From positions 482,209,392-482,273,391 of the forward strand of contig CM042694.1 of assembly GCA_023614405.1 (NCBI GenBank): a stretch of DNA of 64,000 nt, given 5' to 3'. A program made the translations under genes and the position numbers. Each line of letters opens with the position of its first letter. The first letter of the stretch is position 1. The notes under the pieces are model-generated. The model worked only from the letters and a program-made list of their open reading frames with translations, did no database searches and was not told where the DNA came from. Below, one piece after another: positions 21,204 through 33,706 of the stretch. Source of the stretch: Avena insularis. Its lineage: Eukaryota > Streptophyta > Magnoliopsida > Poales > Poaceae.

Positions 21204-21618
21204 AACATCGAGTCAAATTTTCTTTATTACTTAAATACCTGACTTGTCTGAGATCTAATCATTGGTATCACCATAACTTGTTCAATCTCGTTACCTCCAA
21301 GTGCTTCTTAACTCGTTACCGTGGTATTCCATCCTCATGACATAGTCATACGTTGCACAACTTCTTGGACGTAATCTCACCGAATGGGCCCGGTGTATCT
21401 TTCCATCACGAGGGAGAATAAATTCTAATCTTGATGCATACATCTCAACATATCCTTGAAATACCTGATAGATACCTTTATGATCACCCTGTTATGGTAT
21501 GACGGTTGATGTAGTCAAGGTAGCCTGGCTGATAGTGATTAGATATGATCTCACGGTCTAACAAGTAGGACACTGCGTTTCTAATTATTGCAACGATGAA
21601 CTTTGTGATTTGATCGTG
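21204..21618 (-). mobile_element. Angela/BARE-like LTR, piece 2 of 4
   Basis: The LTR resumes after the AACAT duplication with the expected antisense blocks GTTCAATCTCGTTACC, TTAACTCGTTACC, GAATGGGCCCGGTGTATC, TATGATCACCC and GATCTCACGG. It breaks at TCGTG (21614-21618), the duplication made by the solo LTR. Confidence 0.75.
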
Positions 21619-22908
21619 TGATGGCTCCAATACTTGCCATCTTCCACTGTCTTTAAATATTATTTTTGGTCAACAATTGCCAAGAAACTCTTCTTGCCAC
21701 TAATGACTAATAATTGCAAAGATATGCAAAACCCCTCTTTAAATTATGTTCTGCAGGAAATCACGGTTTTTAATACGAAATCAGGAGTCATAATGAAGGT
21801 TTTTGAGAAAGTCCACACGGCCAAGTAATTGGGGAGTCGTTCCCAAGCATCAGCAAGCTTAACGACCACTGGTACGGGCAGGACCTGCCCGTTCTGACCG
21901 TACCAGGTGGCGACGGCTTCGTCTCGTTAAACCCTACAACTTTCGTGAAGACGCCTATATATTTTGAGGCTCCAGCCACCGACTAGAGAGCCATCATTCT
22001 CAGATTACATCACAACACCACAAAAGTAGATCCACACCATTGTTCATCCATTGTTCATCACTTCTAACATCCATCCCATCCACTAGCCATAGCTATTGCT
22101 TTGTACTTTAGATCTCCTTGTGATTTGGCGACCATTGTAAGAATATTTGATTTTAATCTAAGTATTTGTATGATGTTTTCTATCTCCGATCTATTTGTTA
22201 TGAGTGAGTAGTCCTCACGGGCTGCAGGTTGGGGAGAAACCTCGCAGCGATTATGTGCATCTAATTCTTGGGAGTATTGTAACTTTTTGCAATTGAGATT
22301 TGTATGTTTTGTCTTTTTGTCTCTCGTCTCGATTTGTGGACTTGTAGGTACCCAAGATCCCATAGATTGATAAAGGCTTGAGGTGAGATACTTGGCTAGC
22401 AGCGATCTCATAGAACTTCAGTGATAGAAAGGGTAGTACAGTCTTTGCTTAGCGACCCATTCAGGATCACAAAAACATCACCACTTAAAGCTTTGATATG
22501 TGTTTTACACTTAATAATCGTTTGTAGCCCGTGTGCACTCAGTTGGATTAAAATACTATTGCTATGCCCGCTACATCATGGGGGCTCTAGTATATTAGGA
22601 TGTGTTGCCCACAAGAGATTATCTCCGTTCAAACATTACACGTGACTATGCTTATTATTATCTTTTATCCCATATGATGTGCAGCTGCAGGTGGATCTTC
22701 AACCCTGGCCTATCTCCATCCATTGGTTCAACCCATTATAAAGTAAACTAGATTGGTCTGGTAAACTATGGAAAAACAAACAAACAAAGTCTTGTAGAAG
22801 TGTCCTTTTTATTTCCTTTTAGCATTGCTTTCCGAGGTTCGATTAAACCTAGGTCTTCTAGGGAAAAAGCTATTATACTACATCCATGAATCCGGATCGA
22901 AGGTATCA
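21619..22908 (+). mobile_element. Solo LTR of an Athila-type gypsy element (X1)
   Basis: The 1,290-bp sequence starts TGATGGCTCC and ends GGTATCA. It is flanked by the perfect duplication TCGTG (21614-21618 and 22909-22913). No primer-binding site, internal domain or second LTR is present, so it is a solo LTR. Its first ~200 bp match the 3' LTR of element Z (53247 onward), and both share the GTACGGGC hairpin, so they belong to one family. A TATATA box follows the hairpin at 21957-21962. Confidence 0.85.
21869..21906. repeat. Hairpin in solo LTR X1
   Basis: The outer arms CTGGTACGG and CCGTACCAG enclose an inner pair, ACGGGCAGG and CCTGCCCGT. The hairpin lies about 50 bases before the TATATA box. 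It is one member of the hairpin family seen across the Athila-like elements in this window. Confidence 0.85.
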
Positions 22909-22994
22909 TCGTGTCGTAATACTTATAATGGGTAAGCATGTCCATCACATAATTCTCTAATGATATGGCCTCATTATCAATTAACATAAATGCC
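22909..22994 (-). mobile_element. Angela/BARE-like LTR, piece 3 of 4
   Basis: A short LTR piece between two insertions contains TAATGGGTAAGCATGTCCAT and TTCTCTAATGATATG, expected blocks of the antisense LTR. It ends in ATGCC (22990-22994), the duplication of element E. Confidence 0.75.
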
Positions 22995-24132
22995 TGATAC
23001 GTTGCTAACGTATCCATAATTTTTGTTGTTCCATGCTTGGTTTTATCTACTTTCTTGTGTTTTGTCCACACTTTGGAGTACTTTTCATATGATTTCTTGG
23101 ACTAACCTATTGACAAGAGCCACAGTGCTAGCTGCCTGTTTTCTGCTGTTTTTGGTTCCAGGAAAGTCAGAAAATGAATATTCTCGGAATTGGACGGGAC
23201 AAAAGCCAAAGTCAGTTTTTCATCGAGGGACACCCGGAGCCAGAATACGAGACGGAGAGGGGTCTGGCCACACCACCTGGCCACGCTGCCGTTGGCCCGT
23301 GCTGGGGGTCTGCCGCCTGTGCACCCTCGGCCTCTCCTTCCGCCTATAAGTTGCCTTTGATACAGAAACCCTAAGTACCCGATCAAAATTCCATGAAAGA
23401 GTCTGTAGCCACTGTCATCTCCATCCCTAGATCAGGAGAGATCTAAAGCTCTTCGCGGCACCCTGCTGGAGAGGGGAATTCACCCTGGAGGCCTTCTTCA
23501 TCATCATGCAAGCCTCCAGTGTGATGCGTGAGTAGTTCATCTCTAGACTACGGGTCCATGTAGTAGCTAGATGGCTGGTTCTCCTCCTTTGCTCTATCAT
23601 GTTTAGATCTTGTGAGCTCCGTTCAAGAACAAGATCATCTATTTGTAATTCTACATGTTGTGTTTGTGGGGATCCGATGGATATTGAGATGCTATTTCAG
23701 ATTGATTATTGATTCTATCATGTCTTTGTTATTTGTGATCTTGCATGCTTTCCGTTGTTAGTAGCTATCTTGGCCAAGTAGATGCTAGCAACTCCAAGAG
23801 TTAATATTTATGCTCGATAGTGGGTTCATGCCTCTAGTAATCTGGGGAAGTGACAGAAATATCTAAGGTACTAGATGTGTTGTTGCTACTAGGGAGAAAA
23901 CAACAATCCTTTGTTCATAGAACAATCCTATTGTTTACTTTACACGCAGTTCGTAAAGCAATAATCTGTTGCTTGCAACTTAATACTGGAGGGGGTTCGG
24001 ATGATAACCTGAAGGTGGATTATATAGTCATATATGCAGTTGGATGGTGGTCTATGTGTAATGTTGTAATGCCCAATCGAATCTCAAAGGAGTCAAGATG
24101 AGTAGTATATGCTTGTATGCTTTCTCGATGTT
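22995..24132 (+). repeat. Element E 5' LTR, left part
   Basis: It matches 45226 onward in the intact 3' LTR. A TATAAG box lies at 23345-23350, before TTGCC and a leader ending in CCCTAAGTACCC. The LTR is cut at 24132 by the chromovirus and resumes at 41167. Confidence 0.9.
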
Positions 24133-27100
24133 TGTCAACACCCGGATTTTTAATCCCAGATGCCTGTTATGTCATACATCACAATCCCAAGATTACCATT
24201 TTTGCGAGACATAACAATTTGGATATCACAGTACATCATCCATTACAAACCATACATAAGGTCTTACACAAATAAGGATCTCATGATCCAGTCTTAATAC
24301 AACAAGCAGCGGAATAAAAGATAAGCGTAGCGGTGGGGTCCATCTTCAGGGGCACAGGCAATGCTGACAAAGGCAGATAGTCCTAGTTATCATAGCCGTC
24401 CTGTTGACCATCATATTGGTAGTCTCCTTCATAGTCTGGCCATGAGAATAGCCAGGGACAAAAGCCATGAGTACTCTTTAAGTACTCGCAAACTACCACT
24501 AACAAGTAGTATAGTTCTAAAGTAAAGTGCTAACTCTATGTTTAACTATAAAGTTAAGTTTGAAACCTAAGCTGAGTTCTGAAGCAAAGAAAGATAAAAT
24601 AAAGTTCTAGAATCACTTAAGTTGGGAAGCTATTGTCATAAACACAACCTTGTTGTGGTGAAGTCAAGATTCATCATTCATTTCATAAGTTATTTTGAAA
24701 ACATCTGACAACGAAACAGTATGGCCATTCCAATTGTCCATAACCGCGGACGCGGCTATTCGAATAGTTTGACACTCTGCAGAGGTGGTACACTTTCACC
24801 ACAAGATTCGATACATCTGTCAGGGATAACCCTGAATACTCATACTTAGTATGCAGATAATCAAACATAACCTTTCCTTTACACACCCTAGTATAAGCAC
24901 CTCGCCTATGAGCATGGCCTCCCAACCATGACCATCTGTCATCTTGGGCACTACATAGGTGGACAACATTGAGAGGTAGCCTCAACTCAAACCTCTCCCG
25001 CGAGGGAACTAATAATAATGCATATAAACTTCCGGCTAAGCCTTACCCAATTCAGGTATTGTGGTTGTACGGTAAATTTGGAATGGTATTGCATCCGAAT
25101 CAAACCATCAGTTTTGTAAAAGGGTTAAGGCTCATGCCTCAACATTTTCATCATCATAAACCATTTGTGTTTCTCAACACATATCAAAACATCTCAATAG
25201 AATGACTTATCATTCCAAGGTTTTCATAATTCATTTTCACCAAGTGTTCCCATCTAAAGCGACTCAAGTTTTTATCTACTCTAAACTACTAAGTTAAGAG
25301 TGTTCACTAAGGTGGAAAGATGGGATCAATCTCATGCCATAGAATGACATCTAAAGTTTATCTAAATAGGCCAAGTTTTATACTTTTTACGCTACCTTCA
25401 AAACAAGTAAGGGACTTTGGTAAAGTAAAGGAAATATAACTTGGAAATAATACTTGGGGTAAATACTAGTCAAAGTGGTATAACCAAAGCATGCCTAAAG
25501 CATCTTTGCTAAACCATCTAGTTTAATTCTAGCTTGATAACAATAGCTTGCAAGGGTTAGCTTGCATTGTTAATGGTGGCTTGCTAATATAATTCTTGCA
25601 AGGGTTAGCTTGCCAATAGTAGCTTGCCTTGGTTGGTGCAGTGGTTGAAGTTTTCTTCCTCCTCTTGGTAGAACTCCTCGTCGAAAGCTTGGTCGGTACT
25701 ATCGTCTATAAATACATACGGAGTACACAATCACCAAACAATACTTAACTAGTCTAATTAGCACTCTAAGGCACACATTTGATGATCTAGTATCATCACA
25801 AGCATCACAAGTTTTATTAACTAGTTTCATTCCTTTTATTTAAGAAAAGTAATTTCTACTCATTGAAAAATTAACTAAGTTTTAATATTCACCACTTAAA
25901 ATATGGGATCATGTGGACACATGTCATCACCACCTATTCTAACATGTGGGAATGTGATTTAAGGGTTGGTTCATAATTACTTTGGTTTAAGTTCATTATT
26001 TAATGATTTAAAGTGACTAGAAATGCCTATATAGCATTATTTTGGTACTAGTCCAAAGTCACTGCATGTAAACCTTAATATTATTACATATTCAGATAGG
26101 TATGGTTAAATGTAATTTTTGAGAGTTGGAATCAACTCAAAAGCTATCTTGGTTGATTTTATAAAAATGTTTGAATGTGCAAAAGCTTCTGTCTTATTAT
26201 ATTTACTAGGAGAGATCTCTAAATATAATTGAATCAAATCCAACGGGCTTGGGTAGATCTTTTCAGTATCTTTCTAACAAAATTGGAATCACTCCATTTG
26301 GATTTGTAAATCTCTCTGAATTGAATTTCAAACTAGGGGACAAAACTAGGTTTAAACTAAATTAGAAAAATCCTAATTCAAACTAAATGGGTCACGCGGG
26401 AACGCTAACGGGCCGGCCCAGTGATACTACGCGGCACGGGGCTCAACTGACAGGGGGGTCCACCGGTTAGTGGCTCATAACATGCGAAGCGGTACGGGGC
26501 GATGTGGGCCGTTAGATTAGAACAGGGATCAACGGCTAGGGCTCGTCGTCGACGACGAACAGGTCGCCGACGAGGTCGAATCCTAGCGGCTTAGTGGGGG
26601 TGCTCAGGGGGTGTACGAGGGCTCCAGCAACAATAGTGAGGCGGGCAAACGGACTGGTAGACGATGGCGAGCTCAGGGGTGGTCGAGGTGGCTTCGGGGG
26701 TGGACGAAATCAGCGGGGCCTTGTCCTCCTCTGCTGTGGGCTACTCCGGCGAAATTCCGGCGAGCAAGTGCTCGCGCTGCTCCGTCTAGAGGTGGGAAAT
26801 GGTCAGTGAGGTGAGGGGAGGTGAGTGGTGTGCCGAATGGGGCTGGGGGTGGCCTCTATTTATAGGACGACGACGCGACCGAGAGGCATGGGCAGGTGGC
26901 TCCGGCGAGGGCTACACAGTGTGCTAGCAGCGTGGCTCGAAGTAGGGGATGGTGGCTGGTCTCCTGGCGGTGCTCTACAGAGTAAATGCGGGCCTAGGGG
27001 CGGTGGCAATAGGTCGGGCGGTGCGCGCGCTCTGAGCGGCAGAGGCAGCGGTCTCAATGGCGAGCAGTGGCTGTGGTGCGTCGGGCAGCGAACGGGCATG

Positions 27101-27899
27101 TCTGGTGTGTTCCTGGGGTCGTGGCGGAGCGGTGGACGCGGGCTGCGGTCGAGGGGCGTGCGTGCATGTGTGTCGGGTTCCTTGGTGGTCCACGGCTTGG
27201 CCTGGCTCGGGGAGGGGACATAGGGATTAAATGGAGATCATTTGGGGGCAAAACCCTGTTGCAAACAGTGAGCTAGGATTAGAGTGTAAATCATGCCTGC
27301 CAAGTGTTTGAAGAAATGGCCGCAAGAAAAATAGTTTTGAATTTTGAAAATATTTTTGGTGGGTGTGCTAGTAATAAGCTTGAGACTCTGTGGGTGCTTG
27401 GGTTTTGAAAATTGAGCTCATTTGAGTGGTTTTTGAAATAGTGGGATCTTCCCATATGAATTAGATTCAATTTTCCAATGCCATTTAAAAAATAGTGTTT
27501 GAATGTTTTTGGCAGATCACAAAGTGGGCCTTGGTACAACATTATGTGTACTAGCAAGGGGTGCAAAGATCCACACTTGTCTCTGTTAATAAATGAGTAC
27601 TACGAATAACCAAAGTAGGCATGTTGACTAAAATGGCACAAATGACCATTCACTTCTTTTATTCATTTTGATTTGTTTTTCTTTGGGATTTGTTTGGGAA
27701 TGATCTAGATGATGTTTATTTCACCTAAGAATCATTTTACAAGCAATGGATCACTTAATCATGGCAATTCAAATCAACTCCTAATTTAAATGCACACACA
27801 TATGAATGCTTTAATAATTTCACTTAGACAAGTTTTTTTAACCATAATTTTGATGATTTGGATCTTAATAACCTTGGATTAAAGTTCTGGGATGTTACA
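24133..27899 (-). repeat. Element K 3' LTR
   Basis: The plus strand reads TGTCAACACCCGG...GGATGTTACA. It is the uninterrupted copy and shows the LINE's pre-insertion sequence at about 25398-25425. It lacks about 50 bp near 27165 that the 5' LTR has. The GC-rich middle (26580-27230) is the promoter region and has no supported gene. A TATAAATAG box for minus-strand transcription lies at 26856-26864. Confidence 0.93.
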
Positions 27900-27915
27900 A
27901 ACCTTCCCTCTTAAA
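27900..27915 (-). other. Element K polypurine tract
   Basis: On the minus strand TTTAAGAGGGAAGGT directly precedes the 3' LTR start (TGTAACATCC). This is the expected priming site for plus-strand DNA synthesis. Confidence 0.7.
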
Positions 27916-27946
27916 CAAAATCTCATCCCGAGATTTACAAAGAAAA

Positions 27947-28714
27947 CTAGGAACTATAGAGATCTGGGAACTCTGTCCTAATGTAATCTTCTGGCTCCCA
28001 AGTGGCTTCCTCTTCGGTATGGTTGCTCCATTGAATCTTGAGAAACTTGATACTCCTGGTATTGGTGGTTCTGTAAGCTTCTTCTAAGATATGGATGGGC
28101 ACTTCACGATAGGTCAGGTCATTGTTGATCTCCACAGCTCTATGATCGATGTTCTTGAATACTTCAGTCTTCTCTAGAACTTCCAAACATTTGCGAAGTA
28201 ACGAGATATGGAACACATTGTGGATGACTGACATCTCTTCAGGTAGTTCTAGTTGATACGATACTTCTATTCGACGGTTCAGAATTTTGAAGGGCCCGAT
28301 ATATCTGGGGGCTAACTTTCCTTTCAGACTAAAGCATTGGGTTCCTTTCAATGGCGAAACCTTGAGATATACAAAATCTCCGACATTGAAAGTCAGGTCT
28401 CTCCTTCTCTTGTCAGCATAACTCTTTTTTCTGGATTGGGCGGTCTTGAGGTGCTCACGGACTTTGTGAACTATCTCTTCGGCTTCTTGGAGAATGTCGG
28501 GTCTGAAGATCTGACTCTCTCCTACTTGCGACCAATTCAAAGGGGTACGACACTTTCTTACGTATAGGAATTCAAATGGTGCCATCTACAAACTAGCTTG
28601 ATAACTGTTGTTATATGAGAATTCTGCGAAAGGCAGGCAGTCTTCCCATTTTGATCCGTATTCCAACACACAAGCTCTTAACATATCCTCTAGGATCTGG
28701 TTGACTCTCTCAGT
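27947..28714 (-). pseudogene. pol: Element K integrase C-terminus with chromodomain
   Basis: It continues in frame from the pol segment after a TAG. The catalytic Glu lies just past that stop, in TERVNQ. A second TAG precedes MAPFEFLYVRKCRTP. The GPY/F-type module follows (VGDFVYLKVSPLKG, RYIGPFKIL), then HNVFHISLL. A C-terminal chromodomain spans residues ~158-210 of the last segment, with LEEAYRTTNTRSIKFLKIQW and EATWEPEDYIRTEFPDLY. Chromodomains of this group are thought to guide insertion to marked heterochromatin; a Trp is kept in WEPED. Confidence 0.92.
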
Positions 28715-31000
28715 CTATCCATCCATTTGCAGATGATACGCGGTGCTAAAGTTCAACTTGGTTCCCAATCCTTCCTGCACTTTCTGCCAAAATCTCGAGG
28801 TAAACTGGGTTCCTCGATCTGATACTATGGTCTTGGGGGTTCCATGCAGACTAACAATCCTAGCAATGTACAGCTCTGCTAGCTTCGCACTCTGGTAGGT
28901 AGTCTTGACAGGTATGAAGTGAGCTACCTTGGACAGTCTATCAACTATGACCCAGATTGAGTCATTTCCCCTACTAGAAGTAGGCAAACCGGTGATAAGG
29001 TCCATTCCAACGGAATCCCATTTCCATTCCAGAATCTGCAATGGTTGCAACAGTCCTGTGGGTCTCTGATGCTCTGCTTTGACTCTTTGACAGATGTCAC
29101 ACTTGGCGATGTAGCTTCCGATTTCTCTCGTCATCTTGTGCCACCAAAATTGCTCTTTCAAATCCTGATACATCTTTGTTCCTCCGGGGTGGATAGAATA
29201 AAGGGTATCATGAGCTTCCTTCATGATAACTTGCTTTAGCTCTGAATCTGCTGACACACAGATACGTCCTTTGTACCACAGAACTCCTTCTTCGTCTTCA
29301 GTGAATCCAGGTACCTTCCTTGTACCAATACGATGTTTGATTTCATCGATACTTTCATTTCCCTTCTGGGCTTCCTTGATTTGGCTAATCAAAGTGGGTT
29401 GAAGTTCAATGCAAGCTAAGAATCCTTTGCTAACTAATTCAGTTCTGAACTGCTCCAACTCCTCATACAAACTTGGCTGCTTCTCCTTGATCATGGTGTT
29501 TAGCCTGCAAGGCAATCTGCTAAGAGCATCCGCTACCACATTGGCTTTGACGGGGTGATAGTGAATGTCAAGGTAATAATCCTTGATTAACTCTATCCAT
29601 CTCCTTTGCCTCATATTTAGCTCCTTCTGAGTGAAAATATACTTTAAGCTCTTGTGATCTGAGTAAATCTCACAACGATTACCCATCAGATAATGACGCC
29701 ATGTCTTCAATGCCAAAACTACGGCTGCTAATTCAAGATCATGGGTTGGATAGTTCTGCTCATGCTGCTTCAGTTGTCGAGACAGATACGCGATGACTTT
29801 GCCTTCTTGCATTAATACACATCCGAGACCAATCTTGGATGCATCACAATATACATCAAACGGCTTCTTGATGTCTGGCATGATCAATATTGGGGCTAAT
29901 ATCAATCTCTTCTTCAGCTCCTGAAAACTGGCTCCACATTTGTCTATCCATTCAAACTTCTTGTCCTTCTTCAACAATTGGGTCATGGGTCTGGCGATGC
30001 TCGAGAATCCTTCTACGAACTTGCGGTAATATCCCGCTAATCCAAGAAAGGCATGGACTTGGGTTTGAGTGCTTAGGGCTTCCCATTCTTCGACATCTTT
30101 GATCTTGGCGGGATCAACAGAAACTCCTCCGGCAGACACAATATGTCCTAGGAATCCTACTTCTTTCAGCCAAAACTCACACTTCCTGAACTTGGCATAT
30201 AACCGATGCACTCTCAGGGTTTCTAGGATGATTCTCAGATGTTGCTCATGCTCTTGTTCTGACTTGGAGTAGATAAGAATGTCGTCGATAAACACAACTA
30301 CAAAATTATCTAGGAAATCCATAAAGATCTTATTCATGAGATTCATGAAATAAGCAGGGGCATTGGTTAATCCAAAAGACATAACCGTATACTCGTATAA
30401 ACCATAGCGAGTAGTAAAGGCGGTCTTCGGAATATCCGTTGCACGAATCTTAAGTTGGTGATAACCAGTCCTAAGATCAATCTTTGAGAATACCTGGGCT
30501 CCAGTCAACTGATCAAATAGATCCTCTATCTTTGGCAAAGGGTACTTATTCTTGATGGTGACATCATTCAACTTTCTGTAATCTGTGCATAAACGGTTGC
30601 CTCCATCTTTCTTGTCGACGAATAACACTGGTGATCTCCATGGCGAAGCGCTTGGTTGAATCAAGCCTATTGCTAACATGGCATCTAACTGCTTCTTCAG
30701 TTCCACTAACTCTGAGGGGTTCATGCTATAGGGTCTCTGGGCTATGGGTCCGGTTCCGGGGATTAGTTCGACAATGAACTCAATATCCCTATTCGTGGGC
30801 ATACCTGGAAATTCATCTGGGAATACGTCGGGGTATTCACAGACTACTCTGACTTGGTCAATGGTGGGTAGGGCTAGACTCGTGTTGCACTTGAATTGAC
30901 GAGGTAAGGTTTCGGATATATGCTCTACTGTTACTCCAGAACTACTGGTCATGGTGATGGCTTTCTTAGCACAGTCTATCATTCCTTTATGCCTTGACAT
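28715..31000 (-). pseudogene. pol: Element K reverse transcriptase, RNase H and integrase core
   Basis: A 761-codon open stretch encodes RT ([33 protein letters not shown], catalytic FIDDILIYS at residues 237-240), RNase H ([10 protein letters not shown] with Asp386, SDHKSL with Asp447, [10 protein letters not shown] with Asp491) and integrase (H596, H604, CDIC at 634-637, Asp667 in VGMDLI, Asp728 in VSDRGTQF). It is bounded upstream by a TAG that replaces the Trp of the usual GMDW motif and downstream by a TAG in the usual DGQTERV motif. One frame runs unbroken by indels from 31507 to 27947, so damage is by nonsense changes only. Confidence 0.95.
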
Positions 31001-31507
31001 CTAGTACATACCTAGTACTACTTCCAATCCTTTGGTTCCAAGTACAATTAGGTTGGCATAAAAATCTATCCCATGTATTCTGATAGGCACAACTTTGCAA
31101 AATTTTCTAGCTTTTGTAGTTGATCCGGGGATTTGAACTATCATGACATGCTTCAAGATGGTTGGGTGAATCTTACTAGTGCATGCAAATTCTTCGGTGA
31201 CAAATGAATGCGATGCTCCTGAATCAAACAATACCCTTGCTAAAACTGAGTTGACAGAAAACATACCCAACACTACATCTGGCGCTTCCTGGGCTTCCTC
31301 GGTGTTCATGTGGAAGAGACGACTGTTGCGGTTGTGAGGGTTCCCTGGGGAAAATCTTCTCCCTGGTTGAACACGACGATGCTGTTGAGCTGGGGCATTC
31401 GCATTGGCAGTGGTGGCAGTCTTCTTGGGACACTCATTGGAATAGTGACCCTTCACCCCACACTCGAAACAAGTGATCTGGGACTTGTCCTTTGCTGTGA
31501 CGGGCAC
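31001..31507 (-). pseudogene. pol: Element K gag zinc knuckle and protease
   Basis: A CCHC knuckle (CFECGVKGHYSNEC) is followed by a basic Gln/Arg/Asn linker. The retropepsin loop follows: VLFDSGASHSF, with the catalytic Asp-Ser-Gly intact, and the domain end GLEVVLGM. It is in the same frame as the RT-integrase segment but shifted relative to gag; the frameshift lies near 31500. Confidence 0.9.
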
Positions 31508-32466
31508 AACATTGCTGCCAGTTCTGGGTGCAGTGTTGTTGTTGTTGTTGCCTTGGGAGGTGCACGGTTGAAATTTTTGGTATTGCTAGAGTTGTGGTTG
31601 TTTGCTCCGGACTTCACATTGCCTCCGCTACGGTTGGGGTAGTTTGGGCGAGACATTGGGGGTCGGTTGTTCCTTGGTGCATATCCTGGTGAGGGGCTGG
31701 GACAGTACTTCTAGTGACCGCTGGATCCTGATTGTTGCATCATATGACGTTTGCGGTTGTCGTTTGCCTAGTTAATCTTCCCTTCCATCTGAATGGCAGA
31801 GTCGACTAGCTCTTCGAGATCCTGGAAACGGATGTTGACAAGGACAGTCTGCATCTCATCATGCAGTCCGTTGAAGAATCTCTCCTTCTTCTTGGCCTCC
31901 ATGTTGATCTCATCAGGTGCATATCTGGCAAGTGACAGGAATCTATCACGGTACTCCACCACAGTCATCCTGCCTTGCTTCAAGTCGCGGAACTCATCCC
32001 TCATTCTGTTGACTAGACCCTACGGCACATGGGTGCAGTTGAACTTGATTTTGAAGGCTTCCCATGTCATCACTTCACCATGGTTCATGTTACGGATACT
32101 AGTCCACCAAGCTCTTGCATCTCCTGCCAGATAGTGGGTGGTGAAGAGAACTTTCTCGTTGTCATCAACTCCTGCTACTTCTAAGTTGTTTTCCATGGTC
32201 TGTAACCAGTCATCAGCATCTAGTGGGTTTTCAGCTTGGTTAAAGATTGGGGGATTGGTATTCTAGAAGTTTTTGAGTTTGGATCCATGGTGATCCTGAT
32301 TTCCATGCCCTTGGTTGTTGAGAGCCATCTGGGCGATCTGCTGCAATGTTGCTAAGTTAGCTTGGTGCTCTGCCCTGCTTGCTTCTCTATCTGCGATGAG
32401 ATTCTGCAAGATCTGCAGCATTGGGTCTTGCGACGAGCTGCTCCCTCCTTGGTTTCCACGAGTCAT
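31508..32466 (-). pseudogene. gag: Element K gag
   Basis: It starts MTRGNQGGSSSSQDPMLQIL at 32466. A Gln/Ala-rich helical N-terminus is followed by the gag core (LDADDWLQTMENN, LAGDARAWWTSI, FRDLKQGRMTVVEYRDRF, LARYAPDEI) and an Asn/Ser-rich tail. Four in-frame TAG stops occur, after KNF, HVP, KIN and SGH; those after KIN and SGH sit where Gln would be expected. Gag would form the particle. Confidence 0.85.
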
Positions 32467-32709
32467 CTGAAGATTGAGGTAGATAAAGGGGTAAGAGGGA
32501 AATTTCTAAGGTTGATGGTTTTGGTTTCAAGCTAAAACTTTGAGTTTGACTCAGATTTGCATCTAACTTCATTTCATTCATGCAAACCAGCACACGATAC
32601 AAACACACACCACAACAATATAGGAAAACAGATGGTTTGAAGAACCATTCTGCAAGCTAAGATACAGTGGGACCGATACATCTCATGCTACGATAGTTCT
32701 CTAGTGCAT

Positions 32710-33481
32710 CTACTCATCGTCGATGAAGTCGGAGTCCTCATCGTCAGTGTAGAAGTCCAAAGCATCCTCCTCTAGAAAGTCATCATCGTTGCTGAGGTAA
32801 GAATACATGTCTCCCTGGATGTCTTCACCCTCCTCTTCTTCCTCCTTTGCTGCAAGCTGAGCTTCTTGCTCCTTAACGGTCTTCTCGAGGTCGTCCACCT
32901 TCTTGCGAAGACGGGCGATGGTGCGATCCTTCTTTGCACGCTGGCAGCGAAGAGACTGGCAATCCTGGACGAGTAGTGCGAAAGTCTAGGCCTTCTGGTC
33001 GGCAATGGCACGGTTCTGGTTGGCTAACTCCCTAGCATTGTCCTTCCCTGATTTATACATCATGCAGCAAGAAGTCAAGATTCTCCACTTGACGCCTCAA
33101 CTCTGGGTGACTTGGCATCTCCATTGGCATTCCCATGAAGTCACGTCTTGCATAGTGAGCAAAACGGGTTCCCTGGAGTTGGTTGACACTAAGGGCACAT
33201 AGACGTGCGAGAGCTTCATGCATTTCCCTGGCTAATCCATCTAGCCAGTTGTTCTCTCTCACGGAGATCTGGATTCTCCCAGAAGTTGGTGCTTCTATGC
33301 TTCCTCTAAGATCAGAGGTGACTAGCCACTGTAAATCTCCTCCTAGGGGTCCTAGAAGTTGAGCTCCAAGAAACTCCGGATGCGGGCGTCCTAGTAACTC
33401 TGACAGTGAATCAAGATCCCTCTCGAAGATCAGTTGACCTCCATTTCCCAACTGGTAGAACTTGCTGAACTGAGTCTCCAT
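32710..33481 (-). pseudogene. Element K extra leader ORF (orf0-like)
   Basis: Between the primer-binding site and gag lies a separate ORF of about 256 codons. It starts METQFSKFYQLGNGGQLIF at 33481. The first 142 codons are open, with ARLCALSVNQLQGTRFAHYA in the middle. A one-base frameshift near 33055 then leads to a coiled-coil segment (KKDRTIARLRKKVDDLEKTV) and a very acidic end (EEEEEGEDIQGD...DDEDSDFIDDE). One TAG lies near 32985. Rice RIRE3 and RIRE8 are reported to carry an extra orf0 in this place. I see no known enzyme motif; function unknown. Confidence 0.75.
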
Positions 33482-33689
33482 CTACAAGAATTAAGGATGA
33501 GGAAATTAGTGAAGTGATCAAGTGTGTCAAGTTTTAAGTAGTAATGTAAGACTTTTGAGGAACATGAATTTTTGAGAAAGAATGAATTCCCAAGGATAAG
33601 AGAGGAAATAGTTTTTCATAAATACTCACTTTGGTTTTGAAACTAGTTTTTGTTTGGACGTCCATTCTAACTAGGGTCTCCTATGGTCA

Positions 33690-33706
33690 GGATGGCTCTG
33701 ATACCA
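33690..33706 (-). other. Element K primer-binding site (initiator tRNA-Met)
   Basis: Minus-strand TGGTATCAGAGCCATCC begins three bases inside the 5' LTR. It is complementary to the 3' end of plant initiator methionine tRNA, as in most plant chromoviruses. Confidence 0.92.

Noticed and set aside
26594..27276. Several overlapping 60-130-codon reading frames on both strands
   Set aside because: They lie in the GC-rich part of the chromovirus LTR. The same set appears in the other LTR at 39800-40500, with frames broken by indels. Arg/Gly/Trp-rich translations fit base composition, not a protein.
33690..33706. tRNA-like sequence (also at 49589-49601)
   Set aside because: Only the 3' end of initiator tRNA is matched, in complement, at the edge of an LTR. 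It is a primer-binding site, not a tRNA gene.
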